Assembly (NCBI GenBank): GCA_025934485.1 | Contig: JAICXX010000001.1 | Location: forward strand, 1 to 64,000 | Length of the DNA stretch: 64,000 nt | DNA from: Chitinophagaceae bacterium | GTDB taxonomy: Bacteria > Bacteroidota > Bacteroidia > Chitinophagales > Chitinophagaceae | Reading direction: 5' to 3' | Shown here: piece by piece, positions 39,420 through 49,030 of the stretch | Layout of the letters: the number at the start of each line of letters is the position of its first letter | How positions within the stretch are numbered: position 1 is the stretch's first letter | The notes under the pieces: model-generated | Told to the model about the DNA's origin: nothing | The model's database searches: none | What the model saw: the letters and a program-made list of their open reading frames with translations, nothing else | Program-made: the position numbers and the translations under genes

Positions 39420-40820
39420 ATGTTCATCCGACAATTATATACGGGCTGTCTCAGCGAGGCGGCATATTATATCGATAGCGATGGGGAAGCGGCTATCATC
39501 GATCCCCTGCGCGACATCGAAGTCTATCTAAAGCTTGCGGAGGAACGCAAGGCCAAGATCAAATACATCTTCGAGACCCATTTCCATGCCGACTTTGTCA
39601 GCGGCCATCTGGACCTGGCGAAAGCTACCAGCGCTCCCATTATCTATGGCCCGCGTACGGAGACGAACTTCCCCATCCATTTGGCTAAAGACGGCGAGCG
39701 CTTTCAACTCGGCGACAGCGCCATCGAAGTGCTGCATACCCCGGGCCATACGGTAGAATCTTCCTGCTACCTCGTCCGGGCGGAAGGGAAGCCCTATGCC
39801 CTCTTCACCGGCGACACCCTGTTCGTGGGCGACGTCGGCCGCCCCGATCTCAGCAGCGGCAATCTTAGCCGTGAAGAGCTGGCGGGCATGCTTTACGACT
39901 CCCTTCGCGCGAAGATCATGCCGCTGCCGGATGATCTCGTAATCTATCCGGCGCACGGTCCCGGCAGCAGCTGCGGCAAGAACCTGGGTCCCAGCACCTA
40001 TAGCACCCTCATAGAAGAAAAAGAAACGAATTATGCACTCAAGGAGCAGTCCAGGGAAGAGTTCATTAAAGCCGTAACGGATGGTCTTCTTGCTCCGCCG
40101 GACTATTTCTCCGTCAACGCGCGGATCAATAAAGAAGGCTACGAGAGTCTCGACGCTGTTCTGGAGACCGGCCTGCAGGCCCTCGACATCTCCGCCTTCA
40201 AAAAGTGGATCGACGAGGACGCCGTACTGCTCGACACCCGGCGTAGTGATTTTTTTGTTGCAGGCTTCGTCCCCGGCTCGATCAGCATTGGTCTCGACGG
40301 CCGCTTCGCCGAGTGGGCCGGCAGTATCCTGCCTTTCTCCAAGCCCATAGTGCTCGTCACCGCTCCCGGCGAAGAAAAGGAAAGTGTCGTCCGTCTCGCC
40401 CGTGTGGGCTTCGACAAGGTCAAAGGTTATCTGCAGGGTGGCTTCGAAGCCTGGCAGCAGGCCGGCGAAACCATCGATATGATCATCGACGTGGAGCCGG
40501 ACGAGCTGGCGATGGACATCCCCTTCGACGAGAACCTCGTAGTCGTCGATGTTCGCCGCGAAACGGAATTTGCGGATGGGCACGTTAAAGGCGCAGTCAA
40601 CATTCCCCTGCAGGAACTCACCGACCCGGGCAGCATGGCCCAGTTCGAAGAAAGGCATAACCTCTATGTCCACTGCGGCGGCGGTTATCGTAGCATCATC
40701 GCGGCATCCCTGCTCAAACGCCAGGGTATCCACAACCTGCGCAATGTCACCGGTGGCTGGGGTAAGATCAAAGATCAAAAAGGCATCGAAATAATAAAGG
40801 AGAAAAGTGTGTTGAACTAG
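39420..40820 (+). CDS. MBL-fold hydrolase with C-terminal rhodanese domains, persulfide dioxygenase-like
   Basis: ETHFHADFVSGHLDLAKA, HTPGHTVESSCYLV, FTGDTLFVGDVGRPDL; rhodanese segments VLLDTRRSDFFVAGF and VVVDVRRETEFADGHVKGAVNIPL...YVHCGGGYRS. Confidence 0.93.
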   Translation: MFIRQLYTGCLSEAAYYIDSDGEAAIIDPLRDIEVYLKLAEERKAKIKYIFETHFHADFVSGHLDLAKATSAPIIYGPRTETNFPIHLAKDGERFQLGDSAIEVLHTPGHTVESSCYLVRAEGKPYALFTGDTLFVGDVGRPDLSSGNLSREELAGMLYDSLRAKIMPLPDDLVIYPAHGPGSSCGKNLGPSTYSTLIEEKETNYALKEQSREEFIKAVTDGLLAPPDYFSVNARINKEGYESLDAVLETGLQALDISAFKKWIDEDAVLLDTRRSDFFVAGFVPGSISIGLDGRFAEWAGSILPFSKPIVLVTAPGEEKESVVRLARVGFDKVKGYLQGGFEAWQQAGETIDMIIDVEPDELAMDIPFDENLVVVDVRRETEFADGHVKGAVNIPLQELTDPGSMAQFEERHNLYVHCGGGYRSIIAASLLKRQGIHNLRNVTGGWGKIKDQKGIEIIKEKSVLN

Positions 40821-41482
40821 TCAATACGTACGATCCCATTCTTCACCGCATACATGGCCAGGCCTACCCGGGTCTTGACATCCAGCTTTTCGAATAGGGC
40901 ATCCCGGTAGCCATCGATCGTCCGCGGACTGAGCGACATCCGGTCCGCGATCTCCTTGTAGGTCCATTCCGTACACACGAGCTTCATGAATTCTACCTCA
41001 CGCTCGCTGAGCGTCATGAGCCGTACACGCATCCTGGGCTCGTCGAGTCCGGTGATCATATGGATCAGCTTGCCCGTGACATTGTCCGTGTAATAATACC
41101 CCTTCTCCACAATGGAGTCCAGCGCGGCCCGGAGCTCGGCGGCTTCTATATCCTTGAGAATATAGCCTTTTGCGCCGTTCTTCAACATGCGCACCACGGA
41201 GCTGTCCGTGTCGTACATGGACAATGCCAGCACCTTGATCTCGGGACAATGCCGCCTGAGCCAGCAGGCGGTTTCAAAACCATCCATGTCCGGCATGTTG
41301 ATGTCCAGGAGGATAATGTCAGGACGGGGGAATTCTTTCAATTGCCTGATGAGGTCTTTCCCACTACAGGCTTCAAATAGTACTTCGTACTCGCCGAAAC
41401 CTCGTATCAGGCTGGCGAGTCCGCTGCGGAGTAGCACGTGATCATCCACGAGCACTACGCCTGGTTTAGCAGTTGTCAACAT
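40817..41482 (-). CDS. NarL/FixJ (LuxR-type) response regulator
   Basis: VVLVDDHVLLRSGLASLI, DIILLDINMPDMDGFE, LSEREVEFMKLVCTEWTYKEIADRMSLSPRTIDGYRDALFEKL. Confidence 0.94.
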   Translation of the reverse strand: MLTTAKPGVVLVDDHVLLRSGLASLIRGFGEYEVLFEACSGKDLIRQLKEFPRPDIILLDINMPDMDGFETACWLRRHCPEIKVLALSMYDTDSSVVRMLKNGAKGYILKDIEAAELRAALDSIVEKGYYYTDNVTGKLIHMITGLDEPRMRVRLMTLSEREVEFMKLVCTEWTYKEIADRMSLSPRTIDGYRDALFEKLDVKTRVGLAMYAVKNGIVRID

Positions 41483-41684
41483 CTTGAGAGTCGTTTGGGT
41501 TTAGGTGGTGTCGGGTTCGCTACTAATCAGACCACCTGACCAGGACAACCAGGGACGGAAAAGGGGGGTAAAGATCAAAGAAGTGTTAATCGAGGAATAT
41601 GTACGACGGCCGAGGCCCGACCGGTTGTAGTAAATTTATTATAATTTCCTGATACGTCATAGGTCAGTGGAAATATTTAGTTGG

Positions 41685-42590
41685 CTATAGACCCCGGGGA
41701 GGGGTAGTATCGACCCACAAAGACGCAGGCGACGGTGCCCAGGTAAATTTGAAGCGCTTGTGACTCCATAACCAGCAGTCCGGCTGTTTGCGAATGGCGT
41801 CTTCCAGTAGCCTTGCAAACCGGCGGGTAAGCTCTCCCTCCGGCAGCTCTCGCGGATGGTCGGCGATGGTGATGAACTCCGCGCGATAGTAGCCGCGACG
41901 CGGTTTGTAGATCCGGACAAAGACGGCGGGGATATCGGCGATGCGGGCTCCACGCTCCGGCCCGCGGATAAAGGCGGTGGGCCGGTCGAAGAAGTTGAGC
42001 CAATAAGCGTTCTCCGTACCGCTGGGCGACTGGTCGGCGACGAGGACGAGCATATACTGCTCGTGTCTATGGGAGATGATAGCCTTGTTCATCCGCGTCG
42101 CCGGCAACAGCACCGAGCCTGTGCGGCTCCGCAAATGTTTGAACAGCCGCTCGAAGATCTTGTTTTCCACCGGCATATAGGCGACGAGGAAGCTATAATT
42201 TGTACGCGGGGGCATGGCCATGTTCGCGATCTCCCAGTTAAAACAATGACCGAGATGCATTTGCAGCTTTCGCCCCTGAGCATGGTATTGGTCCAGCAGT
42301 TCCGGGTTGTCAAGCACCAGGTGTTTCTCCAAAAACCGCGGGCCTGCCGAAAGCAGCTTAATGGTCTCGATAAAGTTGTCGGTGAAGTTGCGGTAGAACC
42401 GTTTGGCTGTCCGCAGCCGTTCGGCATCCGACCAGGCGGGGAAAGCGATCGCCAGATTCGAAAGCACCACACCCCGCCGGTACCGGATCACCGCATATAA
42501 CAGAAAGGCGAGGACGTCGGACAACCCGTATAACAACCACATCGGAAGCAGGGACAGGAGATAGAGCAACCCATATACCAGGTAATACAT
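41685..42590 (-). CDS. Lysophospholipid acyltransferase family protein (LpxL/HtrB-type lipid A acyltransferase)
   Basis: LGHCFNWEIANMAMPPRTNYSFLVAYMPVENKIFERLFKHLRSRTGSVLLPA, VADQSPSGTENAYWLNFFDRPTAFIRGPE. Confidence 0.92.
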   Translation of the reverse strand: MYYLVYGLLYLLSLLPMWLLYGLSDVLAFLLYAVIRYRRGVVLSNLAIAFPAWSDAERLRTAKRFYRNFTDNFIETIKLLSAGPRFLEKHLVLDNPELLDQYHAQGRKLQMHLGHCFNWEIANMAMPPRTNYSFLVAYMPVENKIFERLFKHLRSRTGSVLLPATRMNKAIISHRHEQYMLVLVADQSPSGTENAYWLNFFDRPTAFIRGPERGARIADIPAVFVRIYKPRRGYYRAEFITIADHPRELPEGELTRRFARLLEDAIRKQPDCWLWSHKRFKFTWAPSPASLWVDTTPPRGL

Positions 42591-42601
42591 AGACGATCGT
42601 G

Positions 42602-44053
42602 TTACTGGTTGACCCAATTTTTCGCTTCCTGCTCGATATGATGCAGGTCGACCCTGACATGAAATTTGTTGCGTAAGTGGCGTGCCAGTGCGTCTGCCGC
42701 ATAGACACTCCGATGCTGCCCACCGGTACAGCCAAAGCTCACCTGGAGGCTCGAGAACCCGCGGCGGATATAATCTTCCACCGAGATGTCTACGATATCA
42801 TAAGCGCTGTTGAGGAATTCCGGCATCCGCGTCTGTTGTTCCAGATAGTCTTTCACGGGTTTGTCGCGACCCGTCGCGGTCTTGAATTCGGTGATCCGCC
42901 CCGGGTTGAGGATCCCGCGGCAGTCGAAGATAAAACCGCCGCCGTTGCCGCCCTTGTCGTCGGGCAACCCTTTTTTGTAAGAAAAGCTGTTGATGTGAAC
43001 GACCAGCGGTGTATGCTCATCCGCCTGTACCGGCTCGAACCTGCTAATGACCTGGTCCTGCACCATGAGATGCAGCAGCCGCTCGAACTCCGGCAGCACG
43101 ATTCCTACCTGCTTGTTACCAAGGAACCATTTGAAATTGCGCAGTGCCAGCGGGATGCTGATCAGGAAGTGCGCCTTCCGCTCGAACAAACCGCGAAACC
43201 CATATGCACCAAGGACCTGTAGAAGCCGGATAAGCACATAGCCGTTATACTGCCGGACAAACCGCACCCGGTCGATCTTCGTATCCAGCATGCGTTCCAC
43301 AATGTCCATATAATCTTCCAGCAGGTTGTCTTTCCATTCGTCGGAAAGTTCGGCCTTGGCCTGCCAGAGAAGCGAGGCGACATCGTATTGCAAAGCGCCT
43401 TTCATGCCGCCCTGAAAGTCGATGAAGTGTACATGGCGGTCCTGCAGCATGACATTCCGGCTCTGAAAGTCCCGGAACATAAAATATTTGTGATCGACAT
43501 GCGTCAGATAGGTGCTCAATGCCTCGAAATCGTCGATGAGCTTTTCCTTGTCATAGGGAATCTCGAGGGTGTCGAGGAAATAGTATTTGAAATAAAGCAG
43601 ATCGCTCAGGATAGCCTGTTTGCCGAACTCGCGCGAGGTGATGGCCCAGGAATAGTCCAGTCCCTCGTCGCCGAGGATCTGCAGCCTGGCGAGCGCCTCG
43701 AGACTCTGTTTGAAGAAGGCATACAACTTGTCGTTGTGCCCCTCTTTTTCCAGCTCCTTGAGCAGGCTCTGGTCGCCGAAGTCCTCCTGGATATAGATCG
43801 TATACTCCTCGTTGATGGCGAAGATCTCGGGTACGGGGCATCCCTTCGACCTGAAATGCCGGGCGTAATGTACAAAGGTTTTGTTCTCCCGGACATTCTC
43901 ATTGAAACAGGCGATATAGGAACCCGCCGTCGTGAGGATACGAAAATAGTTGCGATTGCTGCCGCTTTGGGGGATCTTTTCTATCCCGGTGATGGGATTG
44001 ACGCCCCTGGCAAAATCGGCATAAAGTTTTTTGATGTCGTCGATTACTTGCAT
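42602..44053 (-). CDS. APH/AmgK-like phosphotransferase domain fused to a RapZ C-terminal domain
   Basis: Kinase loop FMFRDFQSRNVMLQDRHVHFIDFQGGMKGALQYDVASLLWQA; RapZ C-terminus GGGFIFDCRGILNPGR...VSFGCTGGQHRSVYAADALARHL. Confidence 0.92.
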   Translation of the reverse strand: MQVIDDIKKLYADFARGVNPITGIEKIPQSGSNRNYFRILTTAGSYIACFNENVRENKTFVHYARHFRSKGCPVPEIFAINEEYTIYIQEDFGDQSLLKELEKEGHNDKLYAFFKQSLEALARLQILGDEGLDYSWAITSREFGKQAILSDLLYFKYYFLDTLEIPYDKEKLIDDFEALSTYLTHVDHKYFMFRDFQSRNVMLQDRHVHFIDFQGGMKGALQYDVASLLWQAKAELSDEWKDNLLEDYMDIVERMLDTKIDRVRFVRQYNGYVLIRLLQVLGAYGFRGLFERKAHFLISIPLALRNFKWFLGNKQVGIVLPEFERLLHLMVQDQVISRFEPVQADEHTPLVVHINSFSYKKGLPDDKGGNGGGFIFDCRGILNPGRITEFKTATGRDKPVKDYLEQQTRMPEFLNSAYDIVDISVEDYIRRGFSSLQVSFGCTGGQHRSVYAADALARHLRNKFHVRVDLHHIEQEAKNWVNQ

Positions 44054-44123
44054 AGCTAATGTTGGGCCTTCGGCCGGCGAACCTCCGGTTCGCGGGCTGC
44101 TAAGATAGCAAAAAACGAGCCGC

Positions 44124-46574
44124 TTACGGCGTCCCGGCTCCATTGGGGCTGCCAACCCGCTGGGTTTCCTCTTCTGCCGCATTCGTATGCTTGCGCGCGG
44201 CTTTGAGCCCAAGACTACCGAACCTATAGGTAAAATAGAGCTTCAGCTGGCGGCTGTCGTAGCCCCCCGTATCCCGGATGTACTGACCGGCGAAATTACT
44301 CGTCGCCGTGTACGTCAACGTCTTGAAGATATCCGTAACCGTAACCTTGAAGCTCCCATGACCGTTCAGCACCGTCTTTTGCAGACCTGCATCCAGGTTC
44401 CACGTCGCGGAGCTCTTGAGGGTGGCCTGCCAGATATCCGGCGTGCTCAGGTATTCGGTGAGCATCCCGGTCCAGCCCTTGCCCAGACGGATGTTGTGCT
44501 GGGTATAGATCGTGGTATGAAAGACATGTACGTTCACCTCCCTGCCGGGTCCGAAATTGGCCTTGTTGAGCGAGTAATAGGTGTTGGCGCTAAAAAACGC
44601 CGAATACCTTTTGTAGGCAAGGGAATAACTCACATTAAGGCTCGCGACGTCCTGGTTCGCCAGATTCTCGCGGCGCACGATTGTTTTAAATCCCTGGACA
44701 GTATCTACCAAAGTGGTGGTGAGGTCTTTGGTATGACTATAATTCAGCGTGGCGGTGAGTTTATATTTATACATGAACGTTAGACCTACGGTGTTCGTGT
44801 ACTGCGGCCGGAGCAGTGTATTCCCCTGCGAGAAGGTATAGTCGTCAAGCTTGAACTCGAAGGGATTGAGGTCCTGGTAGGCAGGACGGTCGATCCGCCG
44901 GCTATAACTCAGCGTCCATTGCTTGTCGGGGTTCTTGTTGTACGTGACGCCCGCGCTGGGGAAGAGATCGGTATAATGCCGGGTGAAAGACGAGTCATAG
45001 GTGCTGAGATCGGCGGCCTGGGGCTTCCAGCCTGTAGACGTGCCCTTGTCATTGGTGTTCTCGGCGCGGAGCCCGCCCTGGAAGGTCCAGCCGGGGATCG
45101 TCCGGTTATAGGTCACATAAAGGGCGTTGATTTTCTCCTTGTAATCGAAATTATTGCTGCTGAGGCTGTCCATCACCCGCTGGGAGCCGGTGACGTCGTA
45201 TTCCTGGAAGTCGTTGGTCGTGGTGACATAAGAGCACTTGCCGCCATAACCCAAACGGCCTTTGAGAAAGTTCGCCTCATAATCCACCTTGAGACTATAG
45301 ATATGGATATTGGTGGGCGAAACGATATTGTAGTCGTGGCTATATAGCAGCGTCTTTTCCGTGGAATCGAAATAGTTGTTGGGCTGAAGCTGGTTGCTGC
45401 GCAGATGGTAGAGGCTGTAATCCGCATCGATATCGAGCTCGTGGCCGCTGCTGTCCGCACGGCGATAGTTCAGATCGGTGCTGACGTTGTCGCTGGAGGT
45501 GACGGTGTGGTTATTGGCCTGCAGTATCCGGCTGGTCTCATTGGTGGGGATGTATACTATCGGCGTAGCGCTTGTTGTCGCCAGGGTTTCCACGGCCGAT
45601 GATCCGTTGACCAGCAGACCCAGGGTGCTTTTTTTCGACAGAAACCAGTCTGCTCCCACCTTGTAGGTATGCGTGGTCGGGGTCGACAGAAAATTGCTGT
45701 GTTGCAGAAAGGACGTATCCAATTGCGTACGGTGCATGGTGGCATAGACCTCGTACTGCCCGTGATTGAACGAGTAGTCGCCATAGATATTGAAATGGGC
45801 GTCCCGGTGGTTGAAGCTCACGCCCGCGTTGTACTTGCTGTAGATGCCGGCATTGTAACCTGCGCTTACGGACATATTGTTCCCGAAGGCCGTATTCTTT
45901 TTGAGCCGGATATTGATGATGCCGGCCGAGCCCGCCGCTTCGTATTTGGCGCCAGGGTTGGCGATGATCTCGATAGAAGCGATGGAGGATGACTGCAACG
46001 TTTTCAGGTAGTCGGCAAGAGTAGCCCCGGCGATATACGTGGGCCGTCCATCCACATAGACCTGTACGCCGTTCTTGCCGTTGAGACTCAGATTATTATC
46101 CTTATCCGCGGTGACCCCGGGGGACTTCTTCAGCAGCTCCAGCGCATCCGAACCCACGGCATCGATATTGCCTTCCACATGGAGGATCAGCTTATCGGTC
46201 CTGACCTCTACCAACGGTTTTTGCGCGGCGACTACGGTCTGTTGAAGTTCCCGCGCAACCCGGACCAGCAAGATGGCCGGGAGCTGCACATTTCCGCCGG
46301 CCCGCGTTTCAAAATTGGCCGAACTTTGTGACGCATAACCGATATGAGAGACGGTGACGAAATAGCTGCCGGGGTCGATGGCGGTAAAGGAGTACCTGCC
46401 GGTTGAATTTGAAATGCTTAGTTTTACTACTGAGGAATCCTTATTGTTTTTTAAAGCAATCGAAGCTCCAGCTAATGGTTTACCCTGGTCGTCCTGGGCT
46501 AATCCTATAATATCCTGCGCTTTCGATCTTGCATAGGACAATAGGATGAAGAAACATAAAGCTGTTATTCTCAT
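44124..46574 (-). CDS. TonB-dependent receptor/outer-membrane beta-barrel protein with CarboxypepD_reg N-terminus
   Basis: GLAQDDQGKPLAGASIALKNN; plug LLKKSPGVTADKDNNLSLNGKNGVQVYVDGRPTYIAG; long barrel with YSRRIDRPAYQDLNPF. Confidence 0.93.
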   Translation of the reverse strand: MRITALCFFILLSYARSKAQDIIGLAQDDQGKPLAGASIALKNNKDSSVVKLSISNSTGRYSFTAIDPGSYFVTVSHIGYASQSSANFETRAGGNVQLPAILLVRVARELQQTVVAAQKPLVEVRTDKLILHVEGNIDAVGSDALELLKKSPGVTADKDNNLSLNGKNGVQVYVDGRPTYIAGATLADYLKTLQSSSIASIEIIANPGAKYEAAGSAGIINIRLKKNTAFGNNMSVSAGYNAGIYSKYNAGVSFNHRDAHFNIYGDYSFNHGQYEVYATMHRTQLDTSFLQHSNFLSTPTTHTYKVGADWFLSKKSTLGLLVNGSSAVETLATTSATPIVYIPTNETSRILQANNHTVTSSDNVSTDLNYRRADSSGHELDIDADYSLYHLRSNQLQPNNYFDSTEKTLLYSHDYNIVSPTNIHIYSLKVDYEANFLKGRLGYGGKCSYVTTTNDFQEYDVTGSQRVMDSLSSNNFDYKEKINALYVTYNRTIPGWTFQGGLRAENTNDKGTSTGWKPQAADLSTYDSSFTRHYTDLFPSAGVTYNKNPDKQWTLSYSRRIDRPAYQDLNPFEFKLDDYTFSQGNTLLRPQYTNTVGLTFMYKYKLTATLNYSHTKDLTTTLVDTVQGFKTIVRRENLANQDVASLNVSYSLAYKRYSAFFSANTYYSLNKANFGPGREVNVHVFHTTIYTQHNIRLGKGWTGMLTEYLSTPDIWQATLKSSATWNLDAGLQKTVLNGHGSFKVTVTDIFKTLTYTATSNFAGQYIRDTGGYDSRQLKLYFTYRFGSLGLKAARKHTNAAEEETQRVGSPNGAGTP

Positions 46575-46659
46575 GCGTGATAGGCGGTTAATGGTTCTAC
46601 GAAGGAAAGGAAATTTTTTTTGAAGGCCCAAAGCCAAAGCAAAATATTTTGAGAACCCG

Positions 46660-48930
46660 ATGGATTATATCAAACAGTATAAGAGTTTTATTAATAGCCA
46701 TTATTTCAACGGCGCTATCCGTATCACTATAGGCATCACCCTCCCCGCTATCCTGCTAAGCCTGTTCCATAACCTGGGAGCCGGTATCATGCTTTCCATC
46801 GGCGCCATGTGCGTCGGCAACACGGATGCTCCGGGGCCGATACATCATCGCCGTAATGGGATGATAGCTTGCGTACTAATTATTTTTTTAGTGACGTTGT
46901 TCATCCAGCTTGCCTCGTGGTCGGTGTGGCTCACCGGAACGCTGGTATTTGTATTCTGTCTTCTATTCTCCTTTATGGGTGTTTACGGCGCAAGGGCCAC
47001 TTCCATCGGCCTCAATGCCCTGCTGGTGATGGTGCTGAACATCGACCGGCACCATACTCCGCTCGAAAGTCTCATCAACGCGGCCTATGTGCTGGCTGGC
47101 GGCGTTTGGTATACCGTGCTGAGCCTTTTGTTGTATAGTTTCAGGCCATACAAGCTGGTGCAACAGGCGCTTGGGGACTGCGTCCAGGCTACGTCGGGCT
47201 ATCTGCGTATCAAGGCGGACTTCTATTCTCCCGATGTCGAATACGACAAGGCCTACCGGCAGTTGCTGGAGAGCCAGGTCGACATCCATGCGAAACAGGA
47301 CCTGGTCCGCGAGTTGTTGTTCAAGAGCCGGAATGTCGTCAAGGAGAGTACTCATGTGGGACGGGTGCTGATGATGATCTTCCTGGACATCATCGACCTG
47401 TTCGAACGGATCATGACCTCGCAACAGGATTACCGGATGCTGCATCAGTCATTCGACAACAGCGAGCTGATGCTGGAATGCCGCAAGCTGATCCTCGACC
47501 TGGCCGCCGAGCTGGATGATGTCGGTATCGCCATCATGAGCGGCAAGGCCTCCGTGGAGGACCCCGGGGTCTATGCCCGCATTCGCCAGGCGCATGTGGA
47601 TCTCAACAGATTCAGAGCGGAGCATCCGGGCGCTGTGGAGGCATACCTCGGGTTATGCAATATCCTGGACAGCATCGAGGATCTCGCCGACCGGCTTCAC
47701 ACCTTGCACGGCTATACGACCTATGATCGAACGCTCGATAAAAAGCTCAACGCGGAGATCGATGTCGACGAATTTGTCGCGCACACGGAGGTAAACCGTA
47801 AGATCGTCTTCGACAACTTATCCTTTAAGGCAAATATCTTCCGGCATTCGTTTCGCGTCAGCATTGCCACCATCGTAGGCTACATCATCGCCAGCATGCT
47901 TCCTTACGGTCACCATGAATATTGGATCCTGCTCACGGTCGTGGTGATTCTCAAACCGGCCTATAGCCTCTCCAAACGCCGCAATTTCGAGCGGTTGACG
48001 GGCACGTTATGCGGGGCGTTGGCCGGCTTGATCCTGTTGTATTTTATCACGGATGACAGGGTGCTGTTCGTGCTGATGATCGTGTTCATGATAGGAACGT
48101 ATGTCTTTATCCGCACCAATTATCTTATCGCCGTGATCTTCACGACACCGTATGTGTTGCTCTTATTCCACCTGCTCTATCCTACCAATTTCCGCATCAT
48201 CCTGGCGGACCGGGTGACCGACACGGTGATCGGGTCGGGGATTGCTTTTCTTGCCAATTTGCTGATCATCCCTGCGTGGGAGCACGAGCGGATCACGGAT
48301 TTTATGACGGGCGCCTTGCAGTCGAATATCAATTACTTCCGGGATGTAGCATCGGCCTTTGCAGGGCGGCAGGTGACGGTGCAGCAATACAAGCTGTCGC
48401 GGAAAAAGGCTTTCGTGGCCCTCGCCAATCTCTCCGATGCCTTGTCGCGTATGCTGTCCGAGCCGCGCAGCCAGCAGAAGAGTATCACCGAAATGCACCA
48501 GTTTGTAGTCTCCAATCATATGCTTACGTCGCATATCGCGACCCTGGCTTATTATGTGGACCCATTTGCGGCTCGTTATGCCGACCCCGCCTATGAGCCC
48601 GTGATCGATGACATTAGCTTCCGTCTCGAGCAAACGGTAGCACTGCTGTCCGACCAGCCGCCGCTGTCGCGGACGCCGGTAAATAAAGAGGCGTTGCGGC
48701 TTCTCAACGAAAGGGTCAACGTCCTCATGGAGCGGCGCAAGGCGGAGATGGATGGTGGTGTTCCTGCCGACAGCGAGGCGCGCCGGCGGCTGAGCGAGTT
48801 CAAGCCCATCGTGGATCAGTTTAATTTTATCGGGAAGGTGGCCACGGACCTCATCAGGATCAGCGAACCTCTGCATATGGCGACCAAAGCCGGCCGGTGG
48901 CCGGCTGGCCGAAGGCCCATCATTGGATAG
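46660..48930 (+). CDS. FUSC family (YccS-like) inner-membrane transporter
   Basis: Two blocks of TM helices; RHSFRVSIATIVGYIIASMLPYGHHEYWILLTVVVILKPAYSLSKRRNFERLTGTLCGALAGL. Confidence 0.92.
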   Translation: MDYIKQYKSFINSHYFNGAIRITIGITLPAILLSLFHNLGAGIMLSIGAMCVGNTDAPGPIHHRRNGMIACVLIIFLVTLFIQLASWSVWLTGTLVFVFCLLFSFMGVYGARATSIGLNALLVMVLNIDRHHTPLESLINAAYVLAGGVWYTVLSLLLYSFRPYKLVQQALGDCVQATSGYLRIKADFYSPDVEYDKAYRQLLESQVDIHAKQDLVRELLFKSRNVVKESTHVGRVLMMIFLDIIDLFERIMTSQQDYRMLHQSFDNSELMLECRKLILDLAAELDDVGIAIMSGKASVEDPGVYARIRQAHVDLNRFRAEHPGAVEAYLGLCNILDSIEDLADRLHTLHGYTTYDRTLDKKLNAEIDVDEFVAHTEVNRKIVFDNLSFKANIFRHSFRVSIATIVGYIIASMLPYGHHEYWILLTVVVILKPAYSLSKRRNFERLTGTLCGALAGLILLYFITDDRVLFVLMIVFMIGTYVFIRTNYLIAVIFTTPYVLLLFHLLYPTNFRIILADRVTDTVIGSGIAFLANLLIIPAWEHERITDFMTGALQSNINYFRDVASAFAGRQVTVQQYKLSRKKAFVALANLSDALSRMLSEPRSQQKSITEMHQFVVSNHMLTSHIATLAYYVDPFAARYADPAYEPVIDDISFRLEQTVALLSDQPPLSRTPVNKEALRLLNERVNVLMERRKAEMDGGVPADSEARRRLSEFKPIVDQFNFIGKVATDLIRISEPLHMATKAGRWPAGRRPIIG

Positions 48931-49030
48931 ACGGGCGCCGGGACGATTTTTTGCCCACGACCCGAGCGCCCGGCTGGCGCCGCAGCAGGAGGTAGGCATA
49001 AATCCTTTGGTGTAGGCGGCCTGTGCCAGC

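Noticed and set aside
39528-40778. 416-aa minus-strand ORF opposite the MBL-rhodanese gene
   Set aside because: Antisense shadow ORF with no recognisable motif.
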